64,000 nucleotides of DNA from Corynebacterium pseudodiphtheriticum DSM 44287 (GTDB lineage: Bacteria > Actinomycetota > Actinomycetes > Mycobacteriales > Mycobacteriaceae): positions 186,001 through 250,000 of the forward strand of contig NZ_JIAH01000005.1 of assembly GCF_000688415.1 (NCBI RefSeq), given 5' to 3'. Shown piece after piece: positions 17,895-26,925 of the stretch (its first letter is position 1; each line of letters starts with the position of its first letter). The translations under genes and the position numbers were made by a program. The notes beneath the pieces are model-generated. The model was not told the DNA's origin. It saw only the letters and a list, made by a program, of their open reading frames with translations, and ran no database searches.

Positions 17895-18521
17895 ATGATT
17901 ACGACTTTTGGACCATCCCGGCGTTCCCGTACCGTCGCGTCTCTTGTGCTGGCAGGTGTAATGTCGTTGACTTTGGCGGCATGTGCGTCGGAAGAAGCCA
18001 ATAAGAATGCTGTTTCCGACGTGGGCGGTACTTTCGAGTTCCATACTCCGGGTGGGCAAACGGAAATTTTCTATGACGAATCTGAGCGTCGTCCGATTGC
18101 GAATCTACGCGGTCCGTCTTTGATGAACGAAGATGAGACCTTGTCTCTTGATGATTTTGCTGGAGAGGTCGTCGTTCTGAACTCGTGGGGCCAGTGGTGT
18201 GCTCCCTGTCGCGCGGAGGTAGACGATTTGCAGCGTGCTCATGAGGAGCTCAGTGAATCGGGCGGCACCGTGTTGGGCATTAACGTCCGGGACTACAATC
18301 AAACGATCTCACAGGATTTCGTTAAAGATAACGGCGTGGAGTACCCGTCGATTTATGATCCGCCGTTCCGTTCCGCGGCTGCGTTGGGTGGTATTCCGAC
18401 TTCTGTGGTGCCGACGACGATCATCCTGGATAAACAGCACCGCCCAGCTGCGGTTTTCTTGCGGGAGGTTACCGATCAGGACATTCTTGATGCGGCATTA
18501 CCGCTTCTCGACGAAAGTTAA
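17895..18521 (+). CDS. TlpA/ResA-like thiol-disulfide lipoprotein
   Basis: 208 residues. A signal peptide with lipobox LAAC (about residues 30-33) predicts attachment to the outer face of the membrane. The thioredoxin-like domain has the redox motif WCAPC with Cys102 and Cys105 and a later GGIPTSVVPTT with the cis-proline. It probably keeps apocytochrome c cysteines reduced for heme attachment with CcdA, ResB and CcsB encoded next. The frame extends to 17838 but the signal peptide argues for ATG 17895. ccdA starts 9 nt after its stop. Confidence 0.9.
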   Translation: MITTFGPSRRSRTVASLVLAGVMSLTLAACASEEANKNAVSDVGGTFEFHTPGGQTEIFYDESERRPIANLRGPSLMNEDETLSLDDFAGEVVVLNSWGQWCAPCRAEVDDLQRAHEELSESGGTVLGINVRDYNQTISQDFVKDNGVEYPSIYDPPFRSAAALGGIPTSVVPTTIILDKQHRPAAVFLREVTDQDILDAALPLLDES

Positions 18522-18530
18522 ACGCTGGTA

Positions 18531-19511
18531 GTGTCTGTCGTGCCTGTAGCCTCTATGGATTTTATGAACCCATCAAACCTGTCGAACCTATCGAACCTAT
18601 TCAATTCGGAGTTCTCGCGTGCAGCGTTGTCGGAACAAGCAGCGAGCGCCGGTTTTATCGCAAGTGCGAGTGTCAGTGCTAGTACTAGCAGTACCGCGGT
18701 GTCCTCGGTTGCTGCTGCGTCGGCGTCTGCGTCATCATTCGCAGACGCCGCGGCAAGTGGCCCGCTTGTCCTAGGTTTTCTTGCCGCCGCGTTGGCCGGA
18801 CTCGTGTCTTTTGCTTCCCCGTGTGTCGTTCCGTTGGTGCCCGGCTACATTTCTTACCTTGCGGGTGTTGCGGGTGGCTCGGTGGAGCTGGATGATCGTT
18901 ATGGTGTCCGCGTCGCCAAGCGTCGCCAGTGGGCAGTGGTTGGGGCTTCGTTGCTTTTTATTGCCGGTTTTACCACGGTCTTTCTCCTGGCAACCGTCTC
19001 TGTTTTTGGGGCCTTGAGTGCCATTAACGCCAATGCCGAAACCCTGCAACGGGTTGGTGGTGTCGTCACGATCCTGATGGGTGTCGTGTTTTTGGGTGGC
19101 GTGAGGTTCCTGCAGCGTGACACCCGTGTGGAACCGAAAAAATGGAGTACCTGGGTGGGTGCTCCGCTGCTGGGGGGCGTGTTTGCGCTGGGCTGGACTC
19201 CGTGTTTGGGGCCGACTCTTGCAGCGATCATTTCGATTTCGGCCGGTACTGAAGGCAGTACCGCGGCCCGGGGTGTGCTCATGATCATCGGTTATTGCCT
19301 GGGTCTGGGGCTGCCGTTTGTGCTGTTTGCGCTGGGTTCGGCCAAGGCCATGCGCTCTATTGACTGGTTGCGGAAGAATTCCCGCATTATCCAGACCATC
19401 GGAGGCGTACTCATGATCCTTGTTGGGCTTGCCCTGGCAACGGGTGTATGGGCGGAGTTCATTAACTATATTCGGCAGTGGACTTTTGATTATGGAACGA
19501 CTCTGATTTAG
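18531..19511 (+). CDS. ccdA: Cytochrome c biogenesis protein CcdA
   Basis: Membrane electron carrier that passes reducing equivalents from cytosolic thioredoxin to the extracytoplasmic TlpA/ResA protein. 326 residues with about six membrane helices. The two redox cysteines lie in VSFASPCVVPLVPG (about 97) and GWTPCLGPTL (about 224). The first 75 residues are an unusual Ser/Ala/Asn-rich extension containing a 9-bp repeat (NLSNLSNLF); ATG 18555 is an alternative start to the GTG at 18531. It is tightly packed behind the TlpA-like gene. Confidence 0.92.
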   Translation: MSVVPVASMDFMNPSNLSNLSNLFNSEFSRAALSEQAASAGFIASASVSASTSSTAVSSVAAASASASSFADAAASGPLVLGFLAAALAGLVSFASPCVVPLVPGYISYLAGVAGGSVELDDRYGVRVAKRRQWAVVGASLLFIAGFTTVFLLATVSVFGALSAINANAETLQRVGGVVTILMGVVFLGGVRFLQRDTRVEPKKWSTWVGAPLLGGVFALGWTPCLGPTLAAIISISAGTEGSTAARGVLMIIGYCLGLGLPFVLFALGSAKAMRSIDWLRKNSRIIQTIGGVLMILVGLALATGVWAEFINYIRQWTFDYGTTLI

Positions 19512-19600
19512 CCTGCCGCCCCAGGCCCATCACCCCAGTTCTATCACCCTAGCCACCCAACCCGCTGACTATTCCCGCGATTTTCCTTAAGGAGCTCACC

Positions 19601-21265
19601 GTGGACAACACCGCGCGCAAATCCTGGTTGCCTTGGCGATTGTTGAAGCGAGCCTGGCGTTGGTTAACCAGTATGCGTACGGCGTTGGTGTTGTTGTTCC
19701 TGCTGGCCATCGCCGCGGTGCCGGGTGCGCTGTTGCCACAGCGTTCGTTGAATGAGGAAAACGTCAACGAGTACATCGCAAATAACGGTAAGCTCGCCGA
19801 GGTTTATGATTCGTTGCAGCTTTTCGACGTCTTTCAGTCCTCGTGGTTTATCGCGATTTTCACGTTGCTGGCGGCCTCGTTGGTTGGCTGTATTATCCCG
19901 CGTAGTTGGGATCACTATAAGGCGTGGCGTGCGCGCCCGACTCGAGCCCCGCGTTTCTTGCACCGGATGCCGCATCACCACACGGGCACCTTGGACAAGT
20001 CGCTTGCCGACGCCCGTGCGGAGACGTTAAGGCTGCTGCGCCGCTGGCGGATCTCGGAATTTAGCGCCGATGAGGACCGCGCCGGGAGACCGTCTATTTC
20101 TGCGGAGCGCGGTTATGGGCGTGAATTGGCGAATTTGTTATTCCACATCGCGTTGGTTGCCATTTTGGTGACGGTGGCTGCAGGGCGCATGGTCTATTAC
20201 GAGGGCCAGGTCATTATTGTTACTGAGTCTGGTAGTTATGACCACGCGGCGGAGCTGGATCAGTCCACTGAATTCTGTAATACTTCCGTCTCAAGCTATG
20301 ACTCTTTCCGCGCCGGGCCGCTTTTCGACGGCACGGGCCTGAACCCATTCTGTTTCATTGCCCATAATTTTCAGGCAGATTATCTGCCTAGTGGGCAGGC
20401 GGAGATGTTCAGTTCTGATATTTCCTATGCCCTGGGCGACGAGATTTTCTCGGACCCGGAGACGTGGGACGACTATCAGTTGCGGGTGAATGATCCGTTG
20501 CGTATTGATGGCGATCGCGTGTATTTGCAAGGTCACGGTTTCGCTCCGACGTTTACCGTGAAGTGGCCTAATGGGGAAACCCGGACCCAGACTTGGCAGT
20601 TCCGGCCGGATGATTTGGTGAACTTCTTGTCTTCCGGTGCGATGCGTTTCGATCCTCCCGCCGGCATGTATCCCGATCTGTATGAGCGCCGACAGAATCA
20701 GATTGCGCTGCAGGGGCTGTTCGCGCCGACGGCTGATTGGCAAGGTGAAAACGGTGAGCTATTGACTTCGGCTTTCCCAGAGATGCGTGATCCTGCGGTC
20801 GCGATTGATGTTTACCGGGGTGATGCCGGATTGGATACGGGTATCGCACAATCGATTTTTGACCTGGACCAAACGCTGATTCATAGCGGCCAATTGCAGA
20901 AGTTGGAGCGCGTGAACTTGGAAGTAGGCGAGTCCATCACCCTGGACGATGGTACAGAGTTGACTTTCGACGGTGCTTCGGAGTTTGCGAACTACCAGAT
21001 CGCGCATGATCCGTTCCAGCGGTGGGTGTTGCTGTCGACGATCGTGATGTTGTTGTCGTTGGTGGGTTCGCTGGTGATTAAGCGCCGCCGTATTTGGGTG
21101 CGGTTTACGGATAACGGCGATGGCACCACTGGTATCGAGATGGCTGGCTTGGCGCGCACGGACCGCGCCGGTTGGGGTGAAGAACTGGACAGGATGTACC
21201 GGGAGTTGTTTGCTTTGCCGGATCCGGATGATGTGGAAGAAGACGATTTGTATGCGCGGGATTAA
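19601..21265 (+). CDS. resB: Cytochrome c biogenesis protein ResB
   Basis: One half of the system II heme-handling complex that attaches heme to apocytochrome c outside the cell. 554 residues, GTG start with an AAGGAGCT Shine-Dalgarno. Hydrophobic segments lie near 25-45 (ALVLLFLLAIAAVPGALLP), about 75-100, about 175-195 and about 470-490, with a large extracytoplasmic domain between the third and fourth, the ResB/Ccs1 topology. The Asp/Glu-rich C-terminus is cytosolic. CcsB is encoded after a 269-bp gap. Confidence 0.93.
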   Translation: MDNTARKSWLPWRLLKRAWRWLTSMRTALVLLFLLAIAAVPGALLPQRSLNEENVNEYIANNGKLAEVYDSLQLFDVFQSSWFIAIFTLLAASLVGCIIPRSWDHYKAWRARPTRAPRFLHRMPHHHTGTLDKSLADARAETLRLLRRWRISEFSADEDRAGRPSISAERGYGRELANLLFHIALVAILVTVAAGRMVYYEGQVIIVTESGSYDHAAELDQSTEFCNTSVSSYDSFRAGPLFDGTGLNPFCFIAHNFQADYLPSGQAEMFSSDISYALGDEIFSDPETWDDYQLRVNDPLRIDGDRVYLQGHGFAPTFTVKWPNGETRTQTWQFRPDDLVNFLSSGAMRFDPPAGMYPDLYERRQNQIALQGLFAPTADWQGENGELLTSAFPEMRDPAVAIDVYRGDAGLDTGIAQSIFDLDQTLIHSGQLQKLERVNLEVGESITLDDGTELTFDGASEFANYQIAHDPFQRWVLLSTIVMLLSLVGSLVIKRRRIWVRFTDNGDGTTGIEMAGLARTDRAGWGEELDRMYRELFALPDPDDVEEDDLYARD

Positions 21266-21283
21266 GTCATCTGGCTGCTAAGC

Positions 21284-21339
21284 CAGATCGGTTGGGCCAG
21301 ATCGGTTGGGCCAGATCGGCTAGGTCAGATCGGCTAAGC
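21284..21339 (+). repeat. 14-bp tandem repeat, four units, after resB
   Basis: Units at 21284, 21298, 21312 and 21326. The first two are identical (CAGATCGGTTGGGC) and the last two differ at three or four positions. No hairpin or ORF explains it. Confidence 0.85.
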
Positions 21340-21534
21340 CGGTGGTGCTCGGTTTGGTGGGACACCGCCTGGTGGTTCAGGCTTAGGTATTTATCATCCG
21401 AAAGGATTATGTCCAACCTATCGTTAGTTGAGGTGGGGACTCGTTCTGCTGTAGTTTGAAAAGGCCATGTTTCCTGCAACATCCGCTGGTGTTCGCCCGG
21501 AAACGTCGAAATCACGATAGGAAATTGTGAATTA

Positions 21535-22527
21535 ATGCTTGCTGATCAAACGCTGTCCAACTTCTCGGACTTGATGTTCCGGACGACGTTCGTTATTTAT
21601 GCGATTGCCCTGGTTGTGGCCCTGGTGTTTTATGTCAAGGTGCAAAGCGTGATCGACGCACATCGGCAACGCGAACACGTTGGGGCCGACGGTCGCGCTG
21701 CTGACGATAACCGCGATGCTGATGCAGGGGCCGGTGCTAAAACAGTCGGCAAATTGGAAGCTGGTGCCCGCAAGTGGTCAGGTATGGCGCAGACGCTGAT
21801 CTGGCTGGGAATTATTGTTCATGCAGGGGCTGTGCTTACTCGTGGCTTGGCGAACAGCCGGTTCCCGTTCGGCAACATGTATGAGTATTCGCTCATGCTG
21901 ACCTTGTTTACCATGGTTGTGGCGGCCGTCGTTATCGGCCAGCGGCAGGAATGGCGCGTGCTGTGGCCCTGGCTGCTGATTCCGGTCATCATCTTGATGT
22001 TCGTTGGCGGTTCACACCTATATGCAGAATCTGCCCCATTGGTTCCAGCGCTGCGTTCGTTCTGGTTGCCGATCCACGTGGGCATTGCCGTCTTAGGCGG
22101 TTCCATCGGCATGCTTTCGGGTGTCGCTTCGCTGTTGTACTTGTTGCGACGTTGGCAGCCAAAAGACGAGGAGAGTGACGGCATTGCCGGCGCGATCGTG
22201 AAACCACTGCCTAGCGCGAAAAAGCTTGACGGGCTGGCCTATAAGTCTGCGATTGTGACCTTGCCGGTCCTTGGCCTGGGAATCGTGCTCGGTGCGATTT
22301 GGGCAGAAGCCGCGTGGGGCAGGCCGTGGAACTGGGACCCGAAAGAAACCGTTTCCTTGATTTCCTGGATTTTGTACGCTGCCTACCTGCATGCCCGTGC
22401 CACAGCCGGGTGGCGTGCGATGCGGGCGGCTTGGATCAATATTATCGCGCTGGCCACCATGATCTTTAACTTCTTCTTTATCAACATGGTGGTGTCGGGC
22501 CTACATTCTTATGCTGGGCTGAACTAG
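21535..22527 (+). CDS. ccsB: Cytochrome c biogenesis protein CcsB/CcsA (ResC)
   Basis: Heme-delivery partner of ResB. 330 residues and about eight membrane helices. The signature WWD region is WGRPWNWDPKETVSLISW (about 262-279), flanked by the heme-ligand histidines in FWLPIHVGIAVLGG and VVSGLHSYAG. A hydrophilic loop follows the first helix. AGGAAA upstream of ATG serves as a weak Shine-Dalgarno. Together with TlpA-like, CcdA and ResB it forms a complete system II set beside the heme genes. Confidence 0.95.
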   Translation: MLADQTLSNFSDLMFRTTFVIYAIALVVALVFYVKVQSVIDAHRQREHVGADGRAADDNRDADAGAGAKTVGKLEAGARKWSGMAQTLIWLGIIVHAGAVLTRGLANSRFPFGNMYEYSLMLTLFTMVVAAVVIGQRQEWRVLWPWLLIPVIILMFVGGSHLYAESAPLVPALRSFWLPIHVGIAVLGGSIGMLSGVASLLYLLRRWQPKDEESDGIAGAIVKPLPSAKKLDGLAYKSAIVTLPVLGLGIVLGAIWAEAAWGRPWNWDPKETVSLISWILYAAYLHARATAGWRAMRAAWINIIALATMIFNFFFINMVVSGLHSYAGLN

Positions 22528-22722
22528 GCTGCAACGTGTGCCCTGAGATGCGCGCGCTGCGGCGTGTGTCCGGGGCAGCTGTGTCCGGCAACTAGTGCTC
22601 GGCAAACAGTGTTCGGGGGAGCCCATGCCCGCGGCTATTTTCGGACTCTCCCCCCAACGGTGCCAACTTAAATGACGCGATACCGCCATGCTTAATGTCG
22701 GCGGTATCGGCTGAAGTAGGTT

Positions 22723-23124
22723 TTACTGGTCGTCGGGTTTCGCGTCGTTTTTCTTATTATTTGGGTAACGCGAGTCGTTTGTTGGGTCTGATCCAGTTGC
22801 ATCGCCCGAGGGGGTTGTGTCGCCGGGGAGATTTGTATCGGGAGCATCATTTGTTTGGGATGCTCCCTTGGCCTCGCCTTGGCTACGAGGTTGCCGCTGT
22901 TGATGCTCGTGGCGTTGCTGTCGCTCTTGTTCTTGACGGCGACGTTCTTTAAACCGATTCTTTTCGATATTCCACAGGAACTCTTCGTCATCGTCTGGCC
23001 CTTTAATCGCTGGGCGTTCAGCAGTTTTCATCTGGCGATTTTGATTCCAGGATGCTGGACCAAAAGCCTTCCACACCAAGACTGCAGCCAGGATTATTAG
23101 CGCTAACAAGATCAGCTTTCCCAT
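22723..23124 (-). CDS. Small single-pass membrane protein, charged tail
   Basis: 133 residues from ATG 23124. An N-terminal helix (KLILLALIILAAVLVWKAFG) is followed by a short conserved-looking DDEEFLWNIEKNRFKERRRQEQ segment and a Gln/Arg- then Asn/Asp/Pro-rich disordered tail. The frame runs upstream to 23364 but the extra part is the antisense of the divergent DUF4229 gene. A TAAAAT box 7 nt before ATG 23124 supports this start. I do not recognise the family; a small membrane protein sits here in C. glutamicum too. Confidence 0.65.
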   Translation of the reverse strand: MGKLILLALIILAAVLVWKAFGPASWNQNRQMKTAERPAIKGPDDDEEFLWNIEKNRFKERRRQEQERQQRHEHQQRQPRSQGEAKGASQTNDAPDTNLPGDTTPSGDATGSDPTNDSRYPNNKKNDAKPDDQ

Positions 23125-23131
23125 ACTGATC

Positions 23132-23137
23132 ATTTTA
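23132..23137 (-). promoter_or_regulatory. -10 box for leaderless small-membrane-protein transcript
   Basis: Minus-strand TAAAAT, 7 nt before ATG 23124. It is back to back with the box of the divergent gene. Confidence 0.5.
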
Positions 23138-23156
23138 CGGCACGATCGGTGCGTTT

Positions 23157-23162
23157 TAGGAT
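23157..23162 (+). promoter_or_regulatory. -10 box for leaderless DUF4229 transcript
   Basis: TAGGAT 7 nt before GTG 23170. The in-frame ATG at 23161 overlaps this box, which argues for the GTG start. Confidence 0.4.
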
Positions 23163-23169
23163 GAATCTT

Positions 23170-23640
23170 GTGACTAATCAACCAGACAGTAATGGTGCAC
23201 GAACCCGTATCCCGAATGGGGTGGATCGGGAAGGCGCACAAGGCGCAGAAGGCTCGGGTCCGTCCAGCAATAGCCCGCGTGCCACCGATAGTGCTAACCC
23301 AGCCTCGCGTGATGAATCCCAACACAGTTTTGCACCTGCTGAAGAACCCCAACTGGACCCGCAAACTCGCAAGCAGGCAACCCGTGCGATGCTGAAATAC
23401 GGGGCTGCCCGCTTGGGGCTGTTTTTGGGGCTGACCATCGTGATTCAGGCGCTAGCAGTACTCATCGGAGCCCAAGTTCCATTAGTTGTGTCTGCACTTC
23501 TGGCGCTGTTGGTGGCGCTGCCGCTGTCGATGCTGATCTTTAAAAAACTTCGCATCGAAACCACCGAGGCCGTCGCTAAGCTGGCGCAGCAGCGCAAAGC
23601 CCGCAAAGAATGGGTCAACCGGGAACTAGCTGGCCGTTAG
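23170..23640 (+). CDS. DUF4229 family membrane protein
   Basis: 156 residues from GTG 23170 (159 if ATG 23161 is used). A hydrophilic N-terminal 70 residues precede two membrane helices (LGLFLGLTIVIQALAVLIGA and LVVSALLALLVALPLSMLIF) and a conserved basic tail with RIETTEAVAKLAQQRKARKEWVNRE, as in the actinobacterial DUF4229 family. Function is unknown. It is divergent from the small membrane protein with 45 bp between start codons and convergent with the AEC carrier gene, whose stop is 15 bp away. Confidence 0.75.
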   Translation: MTNQPDSNGARTRIPNGVDREGAQGAEGSGPSSNSPRATDSANPASRDESQHSFAPAEEPQLDPQTRKQATRAMLKYGAARLGLFLGLTIVIQALAVLIGAQVPLVVSALLALLVALPLSMLIFKKLRIETTEAVAKLAQQRKARKEWVNRELAGR

Positions 23641-23655
23641 CAACCTGCCGTCACG

Positions 23656-24585
23656 TTAACTACCGAAAATCCCGGCCACCACGGCCATGACCGGCAGGGA
23701 AGCAAACGTCGTCAAGAAAACGGTATCGCGGGTAACAGTGAGACCTTTTTGGTAGGTCGCGGCGTAGTTGTACACGTTTTGTGCCGTCGGCAAGCAGGCT
23801 AAGATCACGGCGACGTAGAGGTGGTCGCTGCTTAGCCCCAGTGCCAGGCCAGCCAACCACGCGAATACCGGCATGAGCACGAGCTTCATGACAGTGGAGG
23901 TGATGACGGCGGGGCGGTCTGCTGGGTCGTCGAGGAGATGGATTGAGGTCAGAGAAGCGCCAAAACTGATCAAAATCATCGGGATGGATGCGCCACCAAT
24001 AATCGACATCGGCTCCATCACAACCTCCGGGATTTCCCACCCAGCCACCGCAACAATCATGCCTGCAATTCCCGCGAGCACCAGCGGAGACAAAAACCCG
24101 GAACGGATGCCATCAACAATCTTCGCACCTCGGGTGCGCCCGTGCCCGTCGTTGAGCGCAGCCAGAATAAACGGGGTGAAAAACACCATCTGCAGCATCA
24201 AGATCGAAATTACCCAGGTGGCTTCACCTACCACGTAGATGCTCACCGGCAGCCCGATATTCACGGAGTTGAAATAAAACGATGAGGCCGCGCCCATGGT
24301 GGTCGTCGGCAAGTCTTTCGGGAAAAACAGGCGGGAGGCGATGATATAGCTTGCGCCGGTGAGCAGGCTGGCGACAACGACGGCGGCAAGTACCGGGGAA
24401 AAGAGCGTGCCCGGATTGGATTTCGCGAGCGAGGTAAACAGCAGGCAGGGTGTGGCGGCGTAAAAGGCAGTTTTGTTCAGGACCAGCCGTTGGGAATCGT
24501 TGCCGATGACACCGGATTTGGATAGAGCAAAGCCCACGGCGATGATTGACAAGATGATGGTAAAAGCAGTGATCACACCTGCCAT
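23656..24585 (-). CDS. Auxin efflux carrier (AEC) family transporter
   Basis: 309 residues with about ten hydrophobic segments, beginning VITAFTIILSIIAVGFALSKSGV. The family pattern is seen in TLRS-like ASSFYFNSVNIGLPVSIYV and in the GGASIPMILISFGASL segment between two five-helix bundles. A strong AGGAGGGCAT precedes the ATG. AEC proteins export organic acids or amino acids, or act as permeases such as malonate carriers; the substrate here is unknown. Two decamer copies (23785, 24304) lie in it. Confidence 0.85.
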   Translation of the reverse strand: MAGVITAFTIILSIIAVGFALSKSGVIGNDSQRLVLNKTAFYAATPCLLFTSLAKSNPGTLFSPVLAAVVVASLLTGASYIIASRLFFPKDLPTTTMGAASSFYFNSVNIGLPVSIYVVGEATWVISILMLQMVFFTPFILAALNDGHGRTRGAKIVDGIRSGFLSPLVLAGIAGMIVAVAGWEIPEVVMEPMSIIGGASIPMILISFGASLTSIHLLDDPADRPAVITSTVMKLVLMPVFAWLAGLALGLSSDHLYVAVILACLPTAQNVYNYAATYQKGLTVTRDTVFLTTFASLPVMAVVAGIFGS

Positions 24586-24726
24586 ATATGCCCTCCTATG
24601 GGCTTTTTGAGGCTTCTTGGGCCTTTCTTAGGCTTGACGACGACTACTGACTCCGGTGTCGGTCAAGACCAGAACTAATCCTGACTTACGCTCAACCTAG
24701 GCCAACGGAATCTAGGCTAGCGCAAT

Positions 24727-25617
24727 CTAGGCCAATGCCAGGGCGATAAACATGAGCCCGGACCACAAGGCCATCGCGCGCCCAGTCAGTGCCAACACGG
24801 TGACCAGTTGCCCACCGCGTGCCCCCGAATTTACTCGGTGCAGGGCTTTCAGTGTCCAGTAACCGGAAACAAACGCGATCCAGGTGGCCGGGAATGCCAA
24901 GATGCCGACAAGAAACGTTACGACGTATGGGATGGCAAGCAAAACGGTATATAGCTTGCGGGAGGCTGAGTCGCCCAGGATCACCGCCAGGGTGCGTTTG
25001 CCTGCTGGCTTGTCGGTGGCGATATCGCGGATGTTGTTGGTTAAGTTCACCGCGGACGACATCGCGCCGACGGAAATAGCCAAACCCATACCGACTTCAG
25101 AGATGGCACCGGCTTGGGTGTATTCGGTACCCAACACGGCGATGAGGCCAAAGAAAATGAAGATCGCGACCTCGCCCAGGCCCTTATAGCCATACGGGTT
25201 TTTCCCTCCGGTATAAAACCAGGCCCCGGCCAAGCACACCGCACCTACAAGGATCAGCCACCAGGCAGAAAGTAGCGCCAGGATCAGACCTGCCACACCT
25301 GCGACGCCGAAGGAGATGAAAGCAGCCTTTTTCACGTCTGCAGGCCGGGCAAGCTTGCTGGCGGTGAGCCGGGTGGGGCCGGTGCGTTCGTCGTCGGTGC
25401 CACGGATGCCGTCCGAATAATCGTTCGCGTAATTGACCCCGATGACCAAAGCCCAGGAGACGATCAGGGCTAATAAGAATGGAAAGAATTTCCCGGAATT
25501 TTGGTACAGCGCTGCGCCTGTTCCGGCCAGAACCGGAGCGAACGCATTCGGCCACGTATGCGGTCGTGCCGCCTGGATCCAATCGCGGGTAGTGGCCGAA
25601 TATGTTGTAGCGCTCAT
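24727..25617 (-). CDS. menA: 1,4-dihydroxy-2-naphthoate polyprenyltransferase
   Basis: Membrane UbiA-family enzyme attaching the polyprenyl chain to 1,4-dihydroxy-2-naphthoate to give demethylmenaquinone. 296 residues from ATG 25617. The prenyl diphosphate/Mg2+ motifs NYANDYSDGIRGTDD (62-76) and NNIRDIATDKPAGKRTLAV are intact, with about eight membrane helices. The frame reaches 25725, but the extra residues are not conserved-looking and the core start MSATTYSATTRDWIQAARPHT is typical. It likely uses the product of the polyprenyl diphosphate synthase encoded at 40.3 kb. Confidence 0.95.
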   Translation of the reverse strand: MSATTYSATTRDWIQAARPHTWPNAFAPVLAGTGAALYQNSGKFFPFLLALIVSWALVIGVNYANDYSDGIRGTDDERTGPTRLTASKLARPADVKKAAFISFGVAGVAGLILALLSAWWLILVGAVCLAGAWFYTGGKNPYGYKGLGEVAIFIFFGLIAVLGTEYTQAGAISEVGMGLAISVGAMSSAVNLTNNIRDIATDKPAGKRTLAVILGDSASRKLYTVLLAIPYVVTFLVGILAFPATWIAFVSGYWTLKALHRVNSGARGGQLVTVLALTGRAMALWSGLMFIALALA

Positions 25618-25769
25618 GCATTCATTGTGCGCTACATTGCATGTCATTAACAAACACCAAATGACATTGATGGAATTCGGTGCTGCGGGGGTCAGCAGGT
25701 TTTCGTCATGGCTTGACTGAAGCATTCGTGAGGCTTAGCCAGGAACAGAACTAGTTGAAGGTTGCGACC

Positions 25770-25775
25770 TAGAGT
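25770..25775 (+). promoter_or_regulatory. -10 box for leaderless aldo/keto reductase transcript
   Basis: TAGAGT 6 nt before ATG 25782. The intervening GGGGGT is not a well-spaced Shine-Dalgarno. Confidence 0.4.
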
Positions 25776-25781
25776 GGGGGT

Positions 25782-26864
25782 ATGACGCATCCACACAATC
25801 CGAAGTCGAAAACCCAAGACCACCCATCCCAAGATCACCCAACCCAAGACCAGCCAGCACCCGTCGGGCCATTAAATCTATTCCCGATTGGGCTGGGGTG
25901 CACCGGCATGACCCCGCATTCCTATTCGGACTCACCCCGCCGCCAGGAAATGATCCAGGTGTTGCGCACCGCTGCCGAGCTTGGCGTGGAATTCTTCGAC
26001 ACCTCTGAGATCCAGGGTCCGTACACCGGTGAACAGCTGCTTGGCGATGCCTTCGCCCGCGCCCACACGCCACCTGCGGTCTCTGCAGGTTCTTCTGCGC
26101 AGCCCCCAACGATTGCCACGAAGTTCGGTTGGAATATCGACAACGGCGAACCCACCGGCGAGCTTAATTCCCGTCCGGAAACCATTCGCCGTGTCGCCCA
26201 GGAATCCGCCCGCCGTTTGGGCGTCGAGCGCCTGGACCTTTTTATGCAGCACCGCGTCGACCCGGAGGTGCCCATCGAAGAGGTCGCAGGCACCGTTGGT
26301 GAGCTTGTCGACGAAGGCCTCGTCGCCCACTTCGGTTTGTGCGAGGCTTCGGCCACCACCATCGCCCGCGCCCACCGTGAATTCCCGGTTGCGGCGGTAG
26401 AAAGCGAATATTCCTTGTGGTCGCGAGGAGTAGAAGAATCCGTGTTGCCAACTTGCGCGGAGCTCGGAATCGGGTTTATCGCCTACAGCCCGCTGGCCAA
26501 GGGAATGTTGTCCGCCCAGCTCACTGAGCCCAATGCGGATTCCAACAGCCCACGCCTGCACCCGGACAATTTCGCGCAAAACCAGCGCAACGCAGCCCGG
26601 GTTGCGGAAATTGCGCACCGTTACGACGCAACGGCCGCCCAGATTGCCTTGGCGTGGTTGTTGGACCGCGGTGCGCGACACCCGGGCGGCATGCTGGTTT
26701 TGCCGGGCAGCATCAACCCGGCGCGCATTAAGGAGAACGTGGCGGCAGCCAACGTGACGCTTGCCGACGACGATCGTGCCGCGCTCGACAACCTCTTAGA
26801 CACCCACCCTTTGGCGGGCGAGCGCTACGTCGACAAGCATCTGCGGTTTATTGACCGAGACTAG
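25782..26864 (+). CDS. Aldo/keto reductase family oxidoreductase
   Basis: 360 residues. After a 30-residue repetitive N-terminus the AKR barrel starts at PIGLGCTGMTPHSY. It contains GVEFFDTSEIQGPYTGEQLLGDAF (catalytic Asp/Tyr region), TKFGWNIDNG with the catalytic lysine, RRLGVERLDLFMQHRVDPEVPIEEV with the catalytic histidine, and a C-terminal LVLPGSINPARIKENV NADPH-binding region. The substrate is unknown. It sits between menA and menE without an evident link to menaquinone. Confidence 0.9.
   Translation: MTHPHNPKSKTQDHPSQDHPTQDQPAPVGPLNLFPIGLGCTGMTPHSYSDSPRRQEMIQVLRTAAELGVEFFDTSEIQGPYTGEQLLGDAFARAHTPPAVSAGSSAQPPTIATKFGWNIDNGEPTGELNSRPETIRRVAQESARRLGVERLDLFMQHRVDPEVPIEEVAGTVGELVDEGLVAHFGLCEASATTIARAHREFPVAAVESEYSLWSRGVEESVLPTCAELGIGFIAYSPLAKGMLSAQLTEPNADSNSPRLHPDNFAQNQRNAARVAEIAHRYDATAAQIALAWLLDRGARHPGGMLVLPGSINPARIKENVAAANVTLADDDRAALDNLLDTHPLAGERYVDKHLRFIDRD
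25815..25859 (+). repeat. 15-bp tandem repeat, three units, in the aldo/keto reductase N-terminus
   Basis: Units at 25815, 25830 and 25845 related to CAAGACCACCCATCC, coding QDHPS, QDHPT and QDQPA. Confidence 0.85.
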
Positions 26865-26889
26865 GGACAGTTCCCGTTGGCTAGTCGGT

Positions 26890-26925
26890 AGCTAGTCGGC
26901 AACCAACTAGACCCCGCGACTAGCT
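26890..26925. terminator. Inverted repeat between convergent genes
   Basis: AGCTAGTCG (26890-26898) pairs with CGACTAGCT (26917-26925). It touches the menE stop codon. There is no clear T run, so a bidirectional terminator role is only plausible. Confidence 0.35.
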
